Shown here: piece after piece, positions 15,554-24,975 of the stretch
Layout: the number at the start of each line of letters is the position of its first letter
How positions within the stretch are numbered: position 1 is the first letter of the stretch
Assembly (NCBI GenBank): GCA_036389255.1
Contig: DASVQI010000021.1
Span: forward strand, 1 to 64,000
Origin: JACVRN01 sp036389255
Lineage (GTDB): Bacteria > Acidobacteriota > Blastocatellia > Pyrinomonadales > Pyrinomonadaceae
DNA length: 64,000 nucleotides
Direction of reading: 5' to 3'
Notes under the pieces: model-generated
Seen by the model: only the letters and a program-made list of their open reading frames with translations
What the model was told of the DNA's origin: nothing
Database searches by the model: none
Program-made: the position numbers and the translations under genes

Positions 15554-16828
15554 ATGTCTACAAAACCTATAACAGCCGAGAACGGCGCGGAGCCTTCTGT
15601 CGAAGTCTCAACGTACGCGTGGTACGCGCTTGGACTTCTGACGATGGTTTATGTCCTGAATTTTCTGGACAGAACGCTCATATACATACTGCTCGCGCCG
15701 ATTAAGGCGGAGATGAAGTTAACAGACTTCGAGCTGGCGCTGCTGGGCTCTACGTCCTTCACAATCTTCTACACGCTGCTGGGGATTCCATTCGGGCGGC
15801 TGGCAGACCGCTCTGTCAGAAAGAATCTGATTGCGGCGGGCCTTGCCGTGTGGAGTCTCTTTTCGGGATTGACCGGTTTCGGCATAGGCTTCTGGTCAAT
15901 CTTTCTCTGTAGAGTGATGGTCGGAGTCGGTGAAGCCACGCTCGGCCCGGCAGCGCTCTCTCTCTTGAGCGACTACTTTCCGCCGCGAGTGCGCGCCACG
16001 GTTCACGCCATATACTCCACAGGCATTGCCATAGGCGGAGGCATAGCATTTTTTCTGGGCGGCTGGATAGGTCAGACGTATGGCTGGCGCTCGGCCTTCT
16101 ATCTTCTGGGCTTTCCGGGGCTGCTGCTGGCCGCGCTCGTCTTTTTCCTGCGCGAGGAGCCGCGCGGCAGAACCGAGACGAAGCAGGTTCGATACACGAG
16201 CGACGACTGGAAGATGCTCTTTCGCTCAAAGCCGCTTTTGTATCTCTTCGTCGGATACGCGCTCTTCGGACTGGCTTCAAACAATCTGGGATTCTGGGGG
16301 CCAATCTTCGTCAACCGTCTTCACGGCTTCTCGCTTCTACAGATTGGCGCAATGGCAGGCATCCTGATGTTGACGGCAGGCGTGGGCGGGACGATTCTAG
16401 GCAGCTACCTGTCCGACCGGCTGCGCCGAAAGCGTCGCGGCGGGAGGATGCTTTTGAGCGCTGTGGCGGCGCTCGTCTCCGTCCCACTGTGGCTGGCTTT
16501 TCTCTTTAGCGATAGCGTAGCCGTGTTACTGATATCCAACTTCATACTGCTCGGTCTGTCGCTGATATGGCTTGGCCCGGCGGCAGCCGACGTGCACGAC
16601 ATAGCCGGGCCGCAGCTTCGCGGTCTGGGCATAGGCATCTACTTCTTCACGGTTAACATAGCGGCCTACATCATAGGCTCGCCCATCATAGGCAAGCTGA
16701 ACGATTGGGCCGGGGCGACGACGAATCCATCCATAATGAGATACACGCTTTTGGTTTGCCCCGCCGCAGCCATCATCAGCGCCGTGCTTCTCTGGCTGGG
16801 CAGCCGCTCACTTGAACAACAGGGCTAG
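15554..16828 (+). CDS. Spinster-type MFS transporter
   Basis: A 424-residue, 12-helix major facilitator. Helix 1 carries YVLNFLDRTLI, with LGIPFGRLADRSVRK as the motif A loop. This is the spinster-like subfamily, which moves lipids, sterols, sugars or aromatic compounds. It is the last gene of the acyl cluster, 60 bases after MaoC. In this setting it may carry the pathway's substrate in or its product out. Direction and cargo cannot be told from the sequence. Confidence 0.88.
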   Translation: MSTKPITAENGAEPSVEVSTYAWYALGLLTMVYVLNFLDRTLIYILLAPIKAEMKLTDFELALLGSTSFTIFYTLLGIPFGRLADRSVRKNLIAAGLAVWSLFSGLTGFGIGFWSIFLCRVMVGVGEATLGPAALSLLSDYFPPRVRATVHAIYSTGIAIGGGIAFFLGGWIGQTYGWRSAFYLLGFPGLLLAALVFFLREEPRGRTETKQVRYTSDDWKMLFRSKPLLYLFVGYALFGLASNNLGFWGPIFVNRLHGFSLLQIGAMAGILMLTAGVGGTILGSYLSDRLRRKRRGGRMLLSAVAALVSVPLWLAFLFSDSVAVLLISNFILLGLSLIWLGPAAADVHDIAGPQLRGLGIGIYFFTVNIAAYIIGSPIIGKLNDWAGATTNPSIMRYTLLVCPAAAIISAVLLWLGSRSLEQQG

Positions 16829-16912
16829 ACGGGGCTGTAAAAGCGCAAAGCAAGCGTCAGGTGCGCTATACTTGGCGCAAAATTTCGCTTCGGGTAGAGA
16901 GAGGGGTTCGTG

Positions 16913-17488
16913 ATGAGTAGAGATTTAAGTTCGTCTTCGTCCGGAGATAAGAGGGAAGTGGCGACGCTGGCGGGCGGCTGCTTCTGGTGTCTTGAGGCCG
17001 TTTACAACCAGTTGCGCGGAGTCTTAAAGGTAGAGTCGGGCTACGCTGGCGGCCACATTCCCAACCCTACTTACCAGCAGGTCTGCACGGGCAGCACAGG
17101 CCACGCAGAGGTGGTGCAAATCACCTTCGACCCCGAGGCCATCACCTTCCGCGACTTGCTGGAAATCTTCTTCACCATACACGACCCCACGACGCTCAAC
17201 CGGCAGGGCGCGGACGTGGGCACGCAGTATCGCTCCGCCATCTTCTATCACACGCCGGAGCAGAAGCAGATTGCCGAGCAGATTATCGCGGAGATGACCG
17301 GCGAGCGCGTCTGGGACTCGCCCATAGTCACGCAGCTTGAGCCCCTGAAAGATTTCTACGGCGCGGAGGCTTATCACCGTGAGTACTATCAAAACAACCC
17401 TTCGCAGCCCTACTGTCAGGTGGTAATCGCGCCCAAGGTGGCCAAGTTCCGTCAGAAGTATTTAGAGAAGCTGAGGCGGGAAAACTAG
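16913..17488 (+). CDS. msrA: Peptide-methionine (S)-S-oxide reductase MsrA
   Basis: A 191-residue enzyme that reduces methionine-S-sulfoxide in proteins. The catalytic motif GGCFWC (Cys23) and the conserved GHAEVVQITFDP and DVGTQYRSAIF segments identify it clearly. Start is either GTG 16910 or ATG 16913; I use ATG. The ten Ser/Asp-rich residues before the domain suggest a flexible leader rather than a signal peptide. The next gene starts 43 bases later. Confidence 0.95.
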   Translation: MSRDLSSSSSGDKREVATLAGGCFWCLEAVYNQLRGVLKVESGYAGGHIPNPTYQQVCTGSTGHAEVVQITFDPEAITFRDLLEIFFTIHDPTTLNRQGADVGTQYRSAIFYHTPEQKQIAEQIIAEMTGERVWDSPIVTQLEPLKDFYGAEAYHREYYQNNPSQPYCQVVIAPKVAKFRQKYLEKLRREN

Positions 17489-17531
17489 TATGCGGGGCTT
17501 GGGCGACTGAAGGGGAGAGGGAGCTTTCCTT

Positions 17532-18005
17532 ATGAGTAGAAAGTTGCTGCTCTGGCTGGTGCCTGTCTTTCTCACCATACACAATCTGGAAGAGGCCCTG
17601 ACGATGCCCGCCTTCATAGAGAAGCGAAATGCTTCCGTGCCGGGAGGCTTGCGCCAAATCATTCCGCCCGTCACGTACAGGCAATTTCTCACAGCCCTGA
17701 TTATCATCACCATCATCCCCTATCTGGTCGCGCTCGTTTGGCTGGGCCGCGAGTGGGCCGCGTACCTGCTCGTCGGCCTTCAGGTCGTGCTGCTGATTAA
17801 CGTCTTCGCGCACTCTCTGATGGCAATCTCTCTCGGCGGGTATACTCCGGGGCTTATTACGGCGCTACTGATAAATCTGCCGTTCTCGCTCTACCTGCTG
17901 AGACGCGCCGTCTATGAAAGGTGGATGAGCAAAAAAGCGGTGGCGTGGATGTTTCCTCTGGGGCTTTTGATTCACGGCCCGGTGCTGGCTGGGCTCATGC
18001 TGCTC

Positions 18006-18032
<27 letters not shown>
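17532..18032 (+). CDS. HXXEE-domain membrane protein
   Basis: A 166-residue protein with about five hydrophobic helices. The HNLEE motif at residues 17-21 fits the HXXEE domain, which is of unknown function. Its last 27 bases overlap the end of the convergent heme A synthase gene. Confidence 0.8.
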
Positions 18033-19007
<975 letters not shown>

Positions 19008-19045
19008 TTCAAGCTTTCCTCTCCGAAGTGGCCACAGAATAGCAT

Positions 19046-19119
19046 AAAGGCAATGCGGAAGTCAGAACGATGAACGGAAAGGATTGATTCATCGGTTCAT
19101 TGAATCAATGAATCAATCC
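19046..19119. repeat. Palindromic intergenic repeat, copy 2
   Basis: GGATTGATTCAT and ATGAATCAATCC (19081-19119) enclose a shorter palindrome. AAAGGCAATGCGGAAGTC at 19046-19063 matches the outer arm of copy 3 almost exactly. It overlaps the stop codon of the 82-residue gene on the minus strand. Confidence 0.8.
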
Positions 19120-19367
19120 TAAAGAAGCTTGCTGCTCTTCGGGTATTCGGCGCGGCGGCCTGTGTCAATCAGATGCTCTACGGAGAGGTTGCTGGGCTTG
19201 CCTTTGATGAGGAGCCGACCTTCGCGCGTGACAAGGTACTCAGAGCTTCTGTACTGATGCCAGAGCTTTGTTGGATAGAGCCTGTAGCCTAAACCCGGCT
19301 CGATTTCCGCTATCAATTCTTTCCCGTCCGGCAGGACATAGACACCCAGATTCTTTAACTTCGTCAT
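19119..19367 (-). CDS. Small protein of unknown function
   Basis: An 82-residue basic protein that looks folded rather than disordered (alternating hydrophobic strands such as LGVYVLPDGKELIAEIEPGLG). No signal peptide, no Cys pairs. Its stop codon lies inside palindromic repeat copy 2. I do not recognise a family. Confidence 0.6.
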   Translation of the reverse strand: MTKLKNLGVYVLPDGKELIAEIEPGLGYRLYPTKLWHQYRSSEYLVTREGRLLIKGKPSNLSVEHLIDTGRRAEYPKSSKLL

Positions 19368-19476
19368 AATCCGCTTCCTGATTTTTGGGGTTTGAGGTTT
19401 CCGTATATGCCAGAGGGGGAAGGCTGACGCTCTTCGTGTTTAAACGATAAGTGATTCTATCAAATCTATAAAAATC

Positions 19477-19518
19477 GTCTGTACGAAGACGTACTAAAAA
19501 GTCCGTTATCGTACAGAC
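19477..19518. promoter_or_regulatory. Triple GTACG/CGTAC inverted repeat
   Basis: GTCTGTACG at 19477-19485 pairs with CGTACAGAC at 19510-19518, and a second CGTAC lies between at 19490-19494. It sits in the gap between two divergent small genes and could be an operator or a hairpin. Confidence 0.4.
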
Positions 19519-19609
19519 CCGGCGCGCTCTACGGTCTTAAACTCTGTCAAATTTCCCCTGTAGAAAAAGCTTCCCCTTCGGGCGCATCCCTCTATTTAAG
19601 AGGTGTACT

Positions 19610-19804
19610 ATGAGATGTCTTTACTGCGGAATCAGACTTAAGATTGCCGAAAAGGGCCAGATGATAGAGCGCTGCCCTGAATGCAGCGTGAGGGGCGAGT
19701 ACGAAGGCGGGCAGGATTCTCTGGCCGCGAAGCTGAGAAGCAGAAGCCTGCGGACGGATGACGGCAATCACCGGGCTCTCTCCGCTTCCGCGAAGAGGGC
19801 TTGA
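19610..19804 (+). CDS. Small zinc-ribbon-like protein
   Basis: A 64-residue protein with CLYC (Cys3, Cys6) and CPEC (Cys22, Cys25), the spacing of a small zinc ribbon. The C-terminal 35 residues are polar and probably disordered. Such proteins may bind nucleic acid or another protein; no specific role can be inferred. Confidence 0.6.
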   Translation: MRCLYCGIRLKIAEKGQMIERCPECSVRGEYEGGQDSLAAKLRSRSLRTDDGNHRALSASAKRA

Positions 19805-19887
19805 GGCGCTTATTTTGCAGGATTTCGGGTTAATACAGTAATATTTAAAGCACAGTTTACCTGTAGTTTAATCGTTTACGATGGTCG

Positions 19888-19963
19888 GGTTGCTGCCCGC
19901 CCGTCGCGCGCCCGAAAGATAGTAGGGACGCGCCGCGAGCGGAAATCGGCAACCCTTAAATTT
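19888..19963 (+). other. Inverted repeat upstream of treY
   Basis: GGGTTGC near 19887 pairs with GCAACCC near 19955, with GC-rich complementary stretches between. This may fold in the treY leader. I could not match it to a known riboswitch. Confidence 0.3.
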
Positions 19964-20035
19964 GTCGAAAAAAGGTGAAGGAAGACCTGTCCTAAGAGCG
20001 CTCGTACAGGCGGACGGTTGATAGTTTAGCTCATC

Positions 20036-22978
20036 ATGCAGGCTCGTATTCCTGTCTCAACTTACAGGCTACAGTTCAACAACCGGTTTCCCTTTGCGGA
20101 CGCGCGGGCGCTGCTGGACTACTACGCGGAGCTTGGCGTCAGCGACCTCTACTCGTCTCCTATCCTGACGGCGCGGCCCGGCAGCGTTCACGGCTACGAC
20201 GTGATAGACCACACGAAGATTAACCCGGAGCTTGGGACGGAGGATGAGTTCGTGGCGCTGGCGCGCGAGCTGCGCGAGCGAGGCATGGGCATCCTGATGG
20301 ACGTGGTGCCGAACCACATGTGCATTGCAAGCTCGCGGAATCGCTGGTGGCAGGACGTGCTTGAGAACGGCCCCAGCTCGCCTTACGCGCGCTTCTTCGA
20401 CATAGACTGGCAGCCGCCTAAAGAGAGCTTCGCAAACAAAGTCCTGCTGCCCACGCTTGGCGACCAGTACGGGCGCGTGCTTGAGAATCAGGAAATCAAG
20501 GTGAGCTATCGCGGCGGCGAGTTCTTTGCTAACTACTACGAGACGAGTTTGCCGCTTGCGCCGCGCTCCATTACGCACATACTGCAACCCGCGCTTGCCG
20601 AGTTGAGGAAGGCGGTGAGTGATTCGCACGCGGACGTGCTTGAGCTTGAGAGCATCATGACGGCGCTCGGTCACCTGCCGCCGCGCACCGAGACAGACCC
20701 GGCGCGCATACGCGAGCGGCGCAGGGAGAATCTGGTCATCAAGCGCCGCCTGTCGAATCTGGTCAAGAGCAGCCAGCAGGTGCGCCACGCGGTTCATCAG
20801 GCGCTCATGGAATTGAACGGCAGGCGCGACGACCCGCGCAGCTTCGACCTGCTGGAGCAGCTTCTCTCCGAACAGGCTTATCGTCTCTCTTACTGGCGGG
20901 TCGCGGCTGACGAGATTAACTACCGCCGCTTCTTCGACATCAACGAGCTGGCGGCCGTTCGCGTGGAAGAGCGCCCCGTCTTCACAGCCGTACACGAAGT
21001 CATCTTCCGGCTGCTCAAGAAGGGCTGCATCACGGGCCTGCGTATAGACCACGTTGATGGCCTGCTTGACCCTGAGAAGTATCTGCACGACTTGCAGCGC
21101 GCCTGCGCCGCAATGCAGAGGAAGTCGCGCGCGGCTTCCGCGGACGGCGACGGCGCAGCTAATCCTTCGGGCGGGGCGGCGCGAAAAGAGAAGCCCTTCT
21201 ACCTAGTGGTCGAAAAGATTCTGGGCCACGACGAGCTGCTCAGGGCCGATTGGCCCATTTACGGGACGACTGGCTACGAGTTCATGAATCTCTTGAACGG
21301 CGTCTTCGTTGACACGCGCAACGGGCAGGCTTTCCACGAGCTTTACAGAAACTTCACGGGCATCTCCGACAGCTTCAGCAGGATTCTGTACGACGCGAAG
21401 AAGCTTATCCTGCGCGTGGCCATGTCGAGCGAGCTTCACGTGCTGGCTCGCCGCCTTGACGACATCTCGGAGCAGCATCGCTGGTCGCGCGACTTCACCT
21501 TCAACAGTCTTCAGGACGCGCTCGGCGAAGTCATAGCGGCGTTCCCGGTCTACAGAAGCTACATACGGCGCACTCTGACGAGCGTGAGCGCAGACGATAG
21601 GCTGCACATCAAGACGGCCATACGCGCGGCCAAGCGACGCAATCCCGGCATCAACGCCTCCATCTTCGATTTCATAGAGTCCATACTGCTCTTGCAAGAC
21701 CCGAAGGGATTGAGCGAAGCCAACCGTGCCGAGCGGCGAAACTTCGTCATGCGCTTTCAACAACTGACCGCGCCCGTCACGGCCAAGGGGCTCGAAGACA
21801 CAGCCTTCTATCGCTTCTACCCGCTCGCGTCATTGAACGAAGTCGGCGGCGAGCCGGCAATCTTCGGCGTCTCGCTCGAACGCTTTCACAGCCGCAATCT
21901 TGAGCGCATGGAGTACTGGCCTGCCGCGCTCTCGGCCACTTCCACGCACGACACCAAGCGCGGCGAAGACGTGCGCGCCAGAATCAACGTCCTCTCGGAG
22001 ATTCCCGAAGAGTGGAATGACTCGATTCATCTCTGGCGCGAGCTGAATCACGACAGGAAGACAAAAGTGGCGGGCGAGCTTGCGCCGGACGGGAACGAAG
22101 AATATCTAATCTACCAGACGCTGGTAGGCGCGTGGCCCTTCGGAGAGATGAGCGAAGACGGCCACGCCGAGTTCGTCTCCCGCATACAGGAGTACGTGAA
22201 CAAGGCCCTGAAGGAGGCCAAGCTTCACACGAGTTGGATTAGCGCGGACGAGGATTACGAGCGGGCCGTGCGCGAATTCATAGCGCGGATTCTTGAGAGC
22301 GACGAGCAGAACCAGTTCCTGCGGGAGTTCACGCCGTTCCAGAAGAGGGTGGCGCGGGCCGGGCTCTTCAACTCGCTTTCGCAGACGCTCCTGAAGATAA
22401 CCGCGCCCGGCGTGCCGGACTTTTATCAAGGTACGGAGGTCTGGAACTTAAGCCTTGTTGACCCGGACAACCGCCGCCCCATAGATTACGAGCGCAACCG
22501 GGAGATTTTAAGCTCGGTCAAGGCTGCGGATGAGAACGTGGCCGCGCTCGTTGAAAAGCTTATGCGTGAGCCGGAAGACGACCGCCTCAAGCTTTACCTG
22601 ACGCGCCGCGCGCTCAGGTTCCGCATGACAGAGAGCGAGCTGTTCGGCGGGGGAAGCTACGTCCCGCTTCGCGCACTCGGCGCGCGCGCGCGTCACGTAA
22701 TCTCTTTCGCGCGCAGACGTGACGAGAAAGAGGCTGTCGTCATCGCCGGGCGCTTCTTCACAAGGCTCTGCGACATCGAAAGGGAATTGCCGGTCGGAGC
22801 GACGGCTTGGCGCGATACGGTGGTGCTTCTGGGAGAGGACGGGCCGGTCGGCGCAACTTACAGGGACGTTTTGACCGGGAAGAGATTTCGCTCGGTGGAT
22901 TACAACGGCACGAGCGCTCTGATTCTGCTGGACGTTCTGGCGCAGATGCCCGTCGCGCTGCTTGAGCGGATTGATTGA
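20036..22978 (+). CDS. treY: Malto-oligosyltrehalose synthase
   Basis: A 980-residue GH13 enzyme that converts the reducing end of a maltodextrin into a trehalose unit by internal transglycosylation. The N-terminus RIPVSTYRLQFNNRFPFADA is typical of TreY. GH13 regions visible are DVVPNH, GLRIDHVDGL, VVEKILG (acid Glu) and STHDTKRGED. Length is in the usual TreY range, somewhat long. It is followed by treZ 56 bases downstream, so the pair probably works in sequence on glycogen or maltodextrin. Confidence 0.96.
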   Translation: MQARIPVSTYRLQFNNRFPFADARALLDYYAELGVSDLYSSPILTARPGSVHGYDVIDHTKINPELGTEDEFVALARELRERGMGILMDVVPNHMCIASSRNRWWQDVLENGPSSPYARFFDIDWQPPKESFANKVLLPTLGDQYGRVLENQEIKVSYRGGEFFANYYETSLPLAPRSITHILQPALAELRKAVSDSHADVLELESIMTALGHLPPRTETDPARIRERRRENLVIKRRLSNLVKSSQQVRHAVHQALMELNGRRDDPRSFDLLEQLLSEQAYRLSYWRVAADEINYRRFFDINELAAVRVEERPVFTAVHEVIFRLLKKGCITGLRIDHVDGLLDPEKYLHDLQRACAAMQRKSRAASADGDGAANPSGGAARKEKPFYLVVEKILGHDELLRADWPIYGTTGYEFMNLLNGVFVDTRNGQAFHELYRNFTGISDSFSRILYDAKKLILRVAMSSELHVLARRLDDISEQHRWSRDFTFNSLQDALGEVIAAFPVYRSYIRRTLTSVSADDRLHIKTAIRAAKRRNPGINASIFDFIESILLLQDPKGLSEANRAERRNFVMRFQQLTAPVTAKGLEDTAFYRFYPLASLNEVGGEPAIFGVSLERFHSRNLERMEYWPAALSATSTHDTKRGEDVRARINVLSEIPEEWNDSIHLWRELNHDRKTKVAGELAPDGNEEYLIYQTLVGAWPFGEMSEDGHAEFVSRIQEYVNKALKEAKLHTSWISADEDYERAVREFIARILESDEQNQFLREFTPFQKRVARAGLFNSLSQTLLKITAPGVPDFYQGTEVWNLSLVDPDNRRPIDYERNREILSSVKAADENVAALVEKLMREPEDDRLKLYLTRRALRFRMTESELFGGGSYVPLRALGARARHVISFARRRDEKEAVVIAGRFFTRLCDIERELPVGATAWRDTVVLLGEDGPVGATYRDVLTGKRFRSVDYNGTSALILLDVLAQMPVALLERID

Positions 22979-23034
22979 GCCGCAAGCTTTAATAGATTTT
23001 AAGAACAAGGGGGCTTGCCCCAAAGGAAAACCTT

Positions 23035-24975
23035 ATGTCCTCAGCACAAATTAGTCATGAGAGCGGGAGTGCGCCCGCCGCGTGGGAGCTTGAGTTCGGC
23101 GCGCGTCCCCTCCCTGACGGAAGCACCAGATTTCGCGTCTGGGCTCCGCTAGCAAAGAGCCTCTCCGTGAAAATCTACGGAGACAACGGGCGCACAGTAC
23201 AGATGGAGCGCTCAGGCCGCGATGTATTTGAAGCCGTAGCTCCTGAGACTGGCGCGGGCGCGGATTACAAGTACGTTATTAACGGAGAGAACGAGCGGCC
23301 CGACCCCGTGTCGCGGTGGCAGCCCGGCGGAGTGCATGGAGCTTCGCGCGTGGTTGACTCGGCCAGCTTCAACTGGACGGATAAGGACTGGACGGGCCTG
23401 CCGCTCAAAGACCTGATTATCTACGAGCTTCACATAGGCACGTTCACGCGCGAAGGGACATTCAAGTCCGCTATAGAGAAGCTTCCTTACCTGAAGCATC
23501 TTGGCGTCACTGCGATTGAGATAATGCCGGTGGCGGAGTTTCCGGGCGGGCGCAACTGGGGTTACGACGGCGCTCATCTTTACGCGCCCCAATCAACCTA
23601 TGGCGGCCCCGAAGGGCTCAAAGCTCTGGTTGACGCGTGCCACGCGGAAGGCTTGGCCGTGATACTGGACGTGGTCTACAACCACCTCGGGCCGGAAGGG
23701 AATTATCTGGGCGAGTACGCGCCCATCTTCAGCAAGAGCTACCGCACGCCTTGGGGCGATGCCCTGAACTTCGACAGCGCGGAATCGGACGGCGTGCGCC
23801 GCTACTTCATAGAGAACGCGCTCTACTGGCTGACGGAGTATCACGTGGACGGGCTGCGGCTGGACGCCATTCACCGCATCATGGATAAAAGCCCGCGTCA
23901 CATTCTGGCCGAGATTGCGTACGAGTTCAGCCGACAGGCGAAGGCGCTGGGGCGCGTGGCGTGGACGATTGCCGAGAGCGACTTGAACGACGTGCGCGTC
24001 ATAAAGCCTCTGGAGGAAGGCGGCTACGGACTGGACGCGCAGTGGAGCGACGATTTTCATCACTCGCTTCACTCAGTCCTGACAGGGACGCGGCGCGGCT
24101 ACTTCGCTGACTTCGGGCGCGTGGAGGATTTGGCCAAGGCGATTTCCGAGGGCTTCGTCTATGACGGACGCCGCTCTGAGTTTCGCAAGCGAAGACACGG
24201 CACTTCGAGCGTTGAACGGCCCGGCGAGCAGTTCGTGGCCTTCATACAGAATCACGACCAGATAGCCAACGGCTACTGGGGCGACCGGCTGGCGGCGCTC
24301 GCCTCTCCCGCGCAGCAAAGAGTCGCGGCCGCGCTCTTTCTGACCGCGCCGAACCTGCCGCTCTTCTTCATGGGACAGGAGTGGGGAGAGACGGCTCCCT
24401 TCCTTTACTTCACCAGCCACACGGATGAAGAGTTGGCGCGCGGCGTGCGCGAAGGGCGCAAGGAAGAGTACGCCTCCTTTCTTGAAGCGGAAGAGATTGG
24501 CTCGTCCTCAATGGAAGAAGGCTTCGCTGACCCGCAGGCGATTGAAACCTTCGAGCGCTCCCGGCTCAACTGGTCGCAAACGGAGGAATCGCCGCACAGG
24601 GAAATCCTGAATTTCTACCGCGAGCTGCTCAGGCTCAGGCGAGAGCACGCCTGCCTTTCAAACTGCGACAAGCGTTTGACGCGCGTGCAGTATGACGAGA
24701 GCGAGCGATGGATTGCGGTCGAGCGCGGCGACGAATCGGGCGAAGCCTCGCTGCTGGTCTGCAACATGAGGGCCGATGCGCGCAGCATTCAACTGAAAGT
24801 GGGACGCGGGCGCTGGCGTCTGATACTATGGAGCAGCGACGCCCTGTACGGGGGCGAGCCGGAGAACGCGACGCCTCCGCCCGTGCTGCCCGTAGAAGGC
24901 GATGGAGAGATTTTCATTCCGCTTTCGGGCTGGAGCGCAGCTATTTACATGCAGACCAAAGAAGAGCAAGGATGA
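23035..24975 (+). CDS. treZ: Malto-oligosyltrehalose trehalohydrolase
   Basis: A 646-residue GH13 enzyme that cuts trehalose from the product of TreY. An N-terminal CBM48-type domain (FGARPLPDGSTRFRVWAP) precedes the barrel, which shows DVVYNHLGPEG, GLRLDAIHRI, IAESDLND and IQNHDQIAN. AAGGA lies before the ATG. Its stop overlaps the start of the GH57 gene (ATGA at 24972-24975), so the three genes treY-treZ-GH57 form one operon. Confidence 0.96.
   Translation: MSSAQISHESGSAPAAWELEFGARPLPDGSTRFRVWAPLAKSLSVKIYGDNGRTVQMERSGRDVFEAVAPETGAGADYKYVINGENERPDPVSRWQPGGVHGASRVVDSASFNWTDKDWTGLPLKDLIIYELHIGTFTREGTFKSAIEKLPYLKHLGVTAIEIMPVAEFPGGRNWGYDGAHLYAPQSTYGGPEGLKALVDACHAEGLAVILDVVYNHLGPEGNYLGEYAPIFSKSYRTPWGDALNFDSAESDGVRRYFIENALYWLTEYHVDGLRLDAIHRIMDKSPRHILAEIAYEFSRQAKALGRVAWTIAESDLNDVRVIKPLEEGGYGLDAQWSDDFHHSLHSVLTGTRRGYFADFGRVEDLAKAISEGFVYDGRRSEFRKRRHGTSSVERPGEQFVAFIQNHDQIANGYWGDRLAALASPAQQRVAAALFLTAPNLPLFFMGQEWGETAPFLYFTSHTDEELARGVREGRKEEYASFLEAEEIGSSSMEEGFADPQAIETFERSRLNWSQTEESPHREILNFYRELLRLRREHACLSNCDKRLTRVQYDESERWIAVERGDESGEASLLVCNMRADARSIQLKVGRGRWRLILWSSDALYGGEPENATPPPVLPVEGDGEIFIPLSGWSAAIYMQTKEEQG

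Noticed and set aside
24708..24971. Longer N-terminus for the GH57 enzyme
   Set aside because: The open frame is a shadow of treZ. Homology, and the ATGA overlap with the treZ stop, place the start at 24972.
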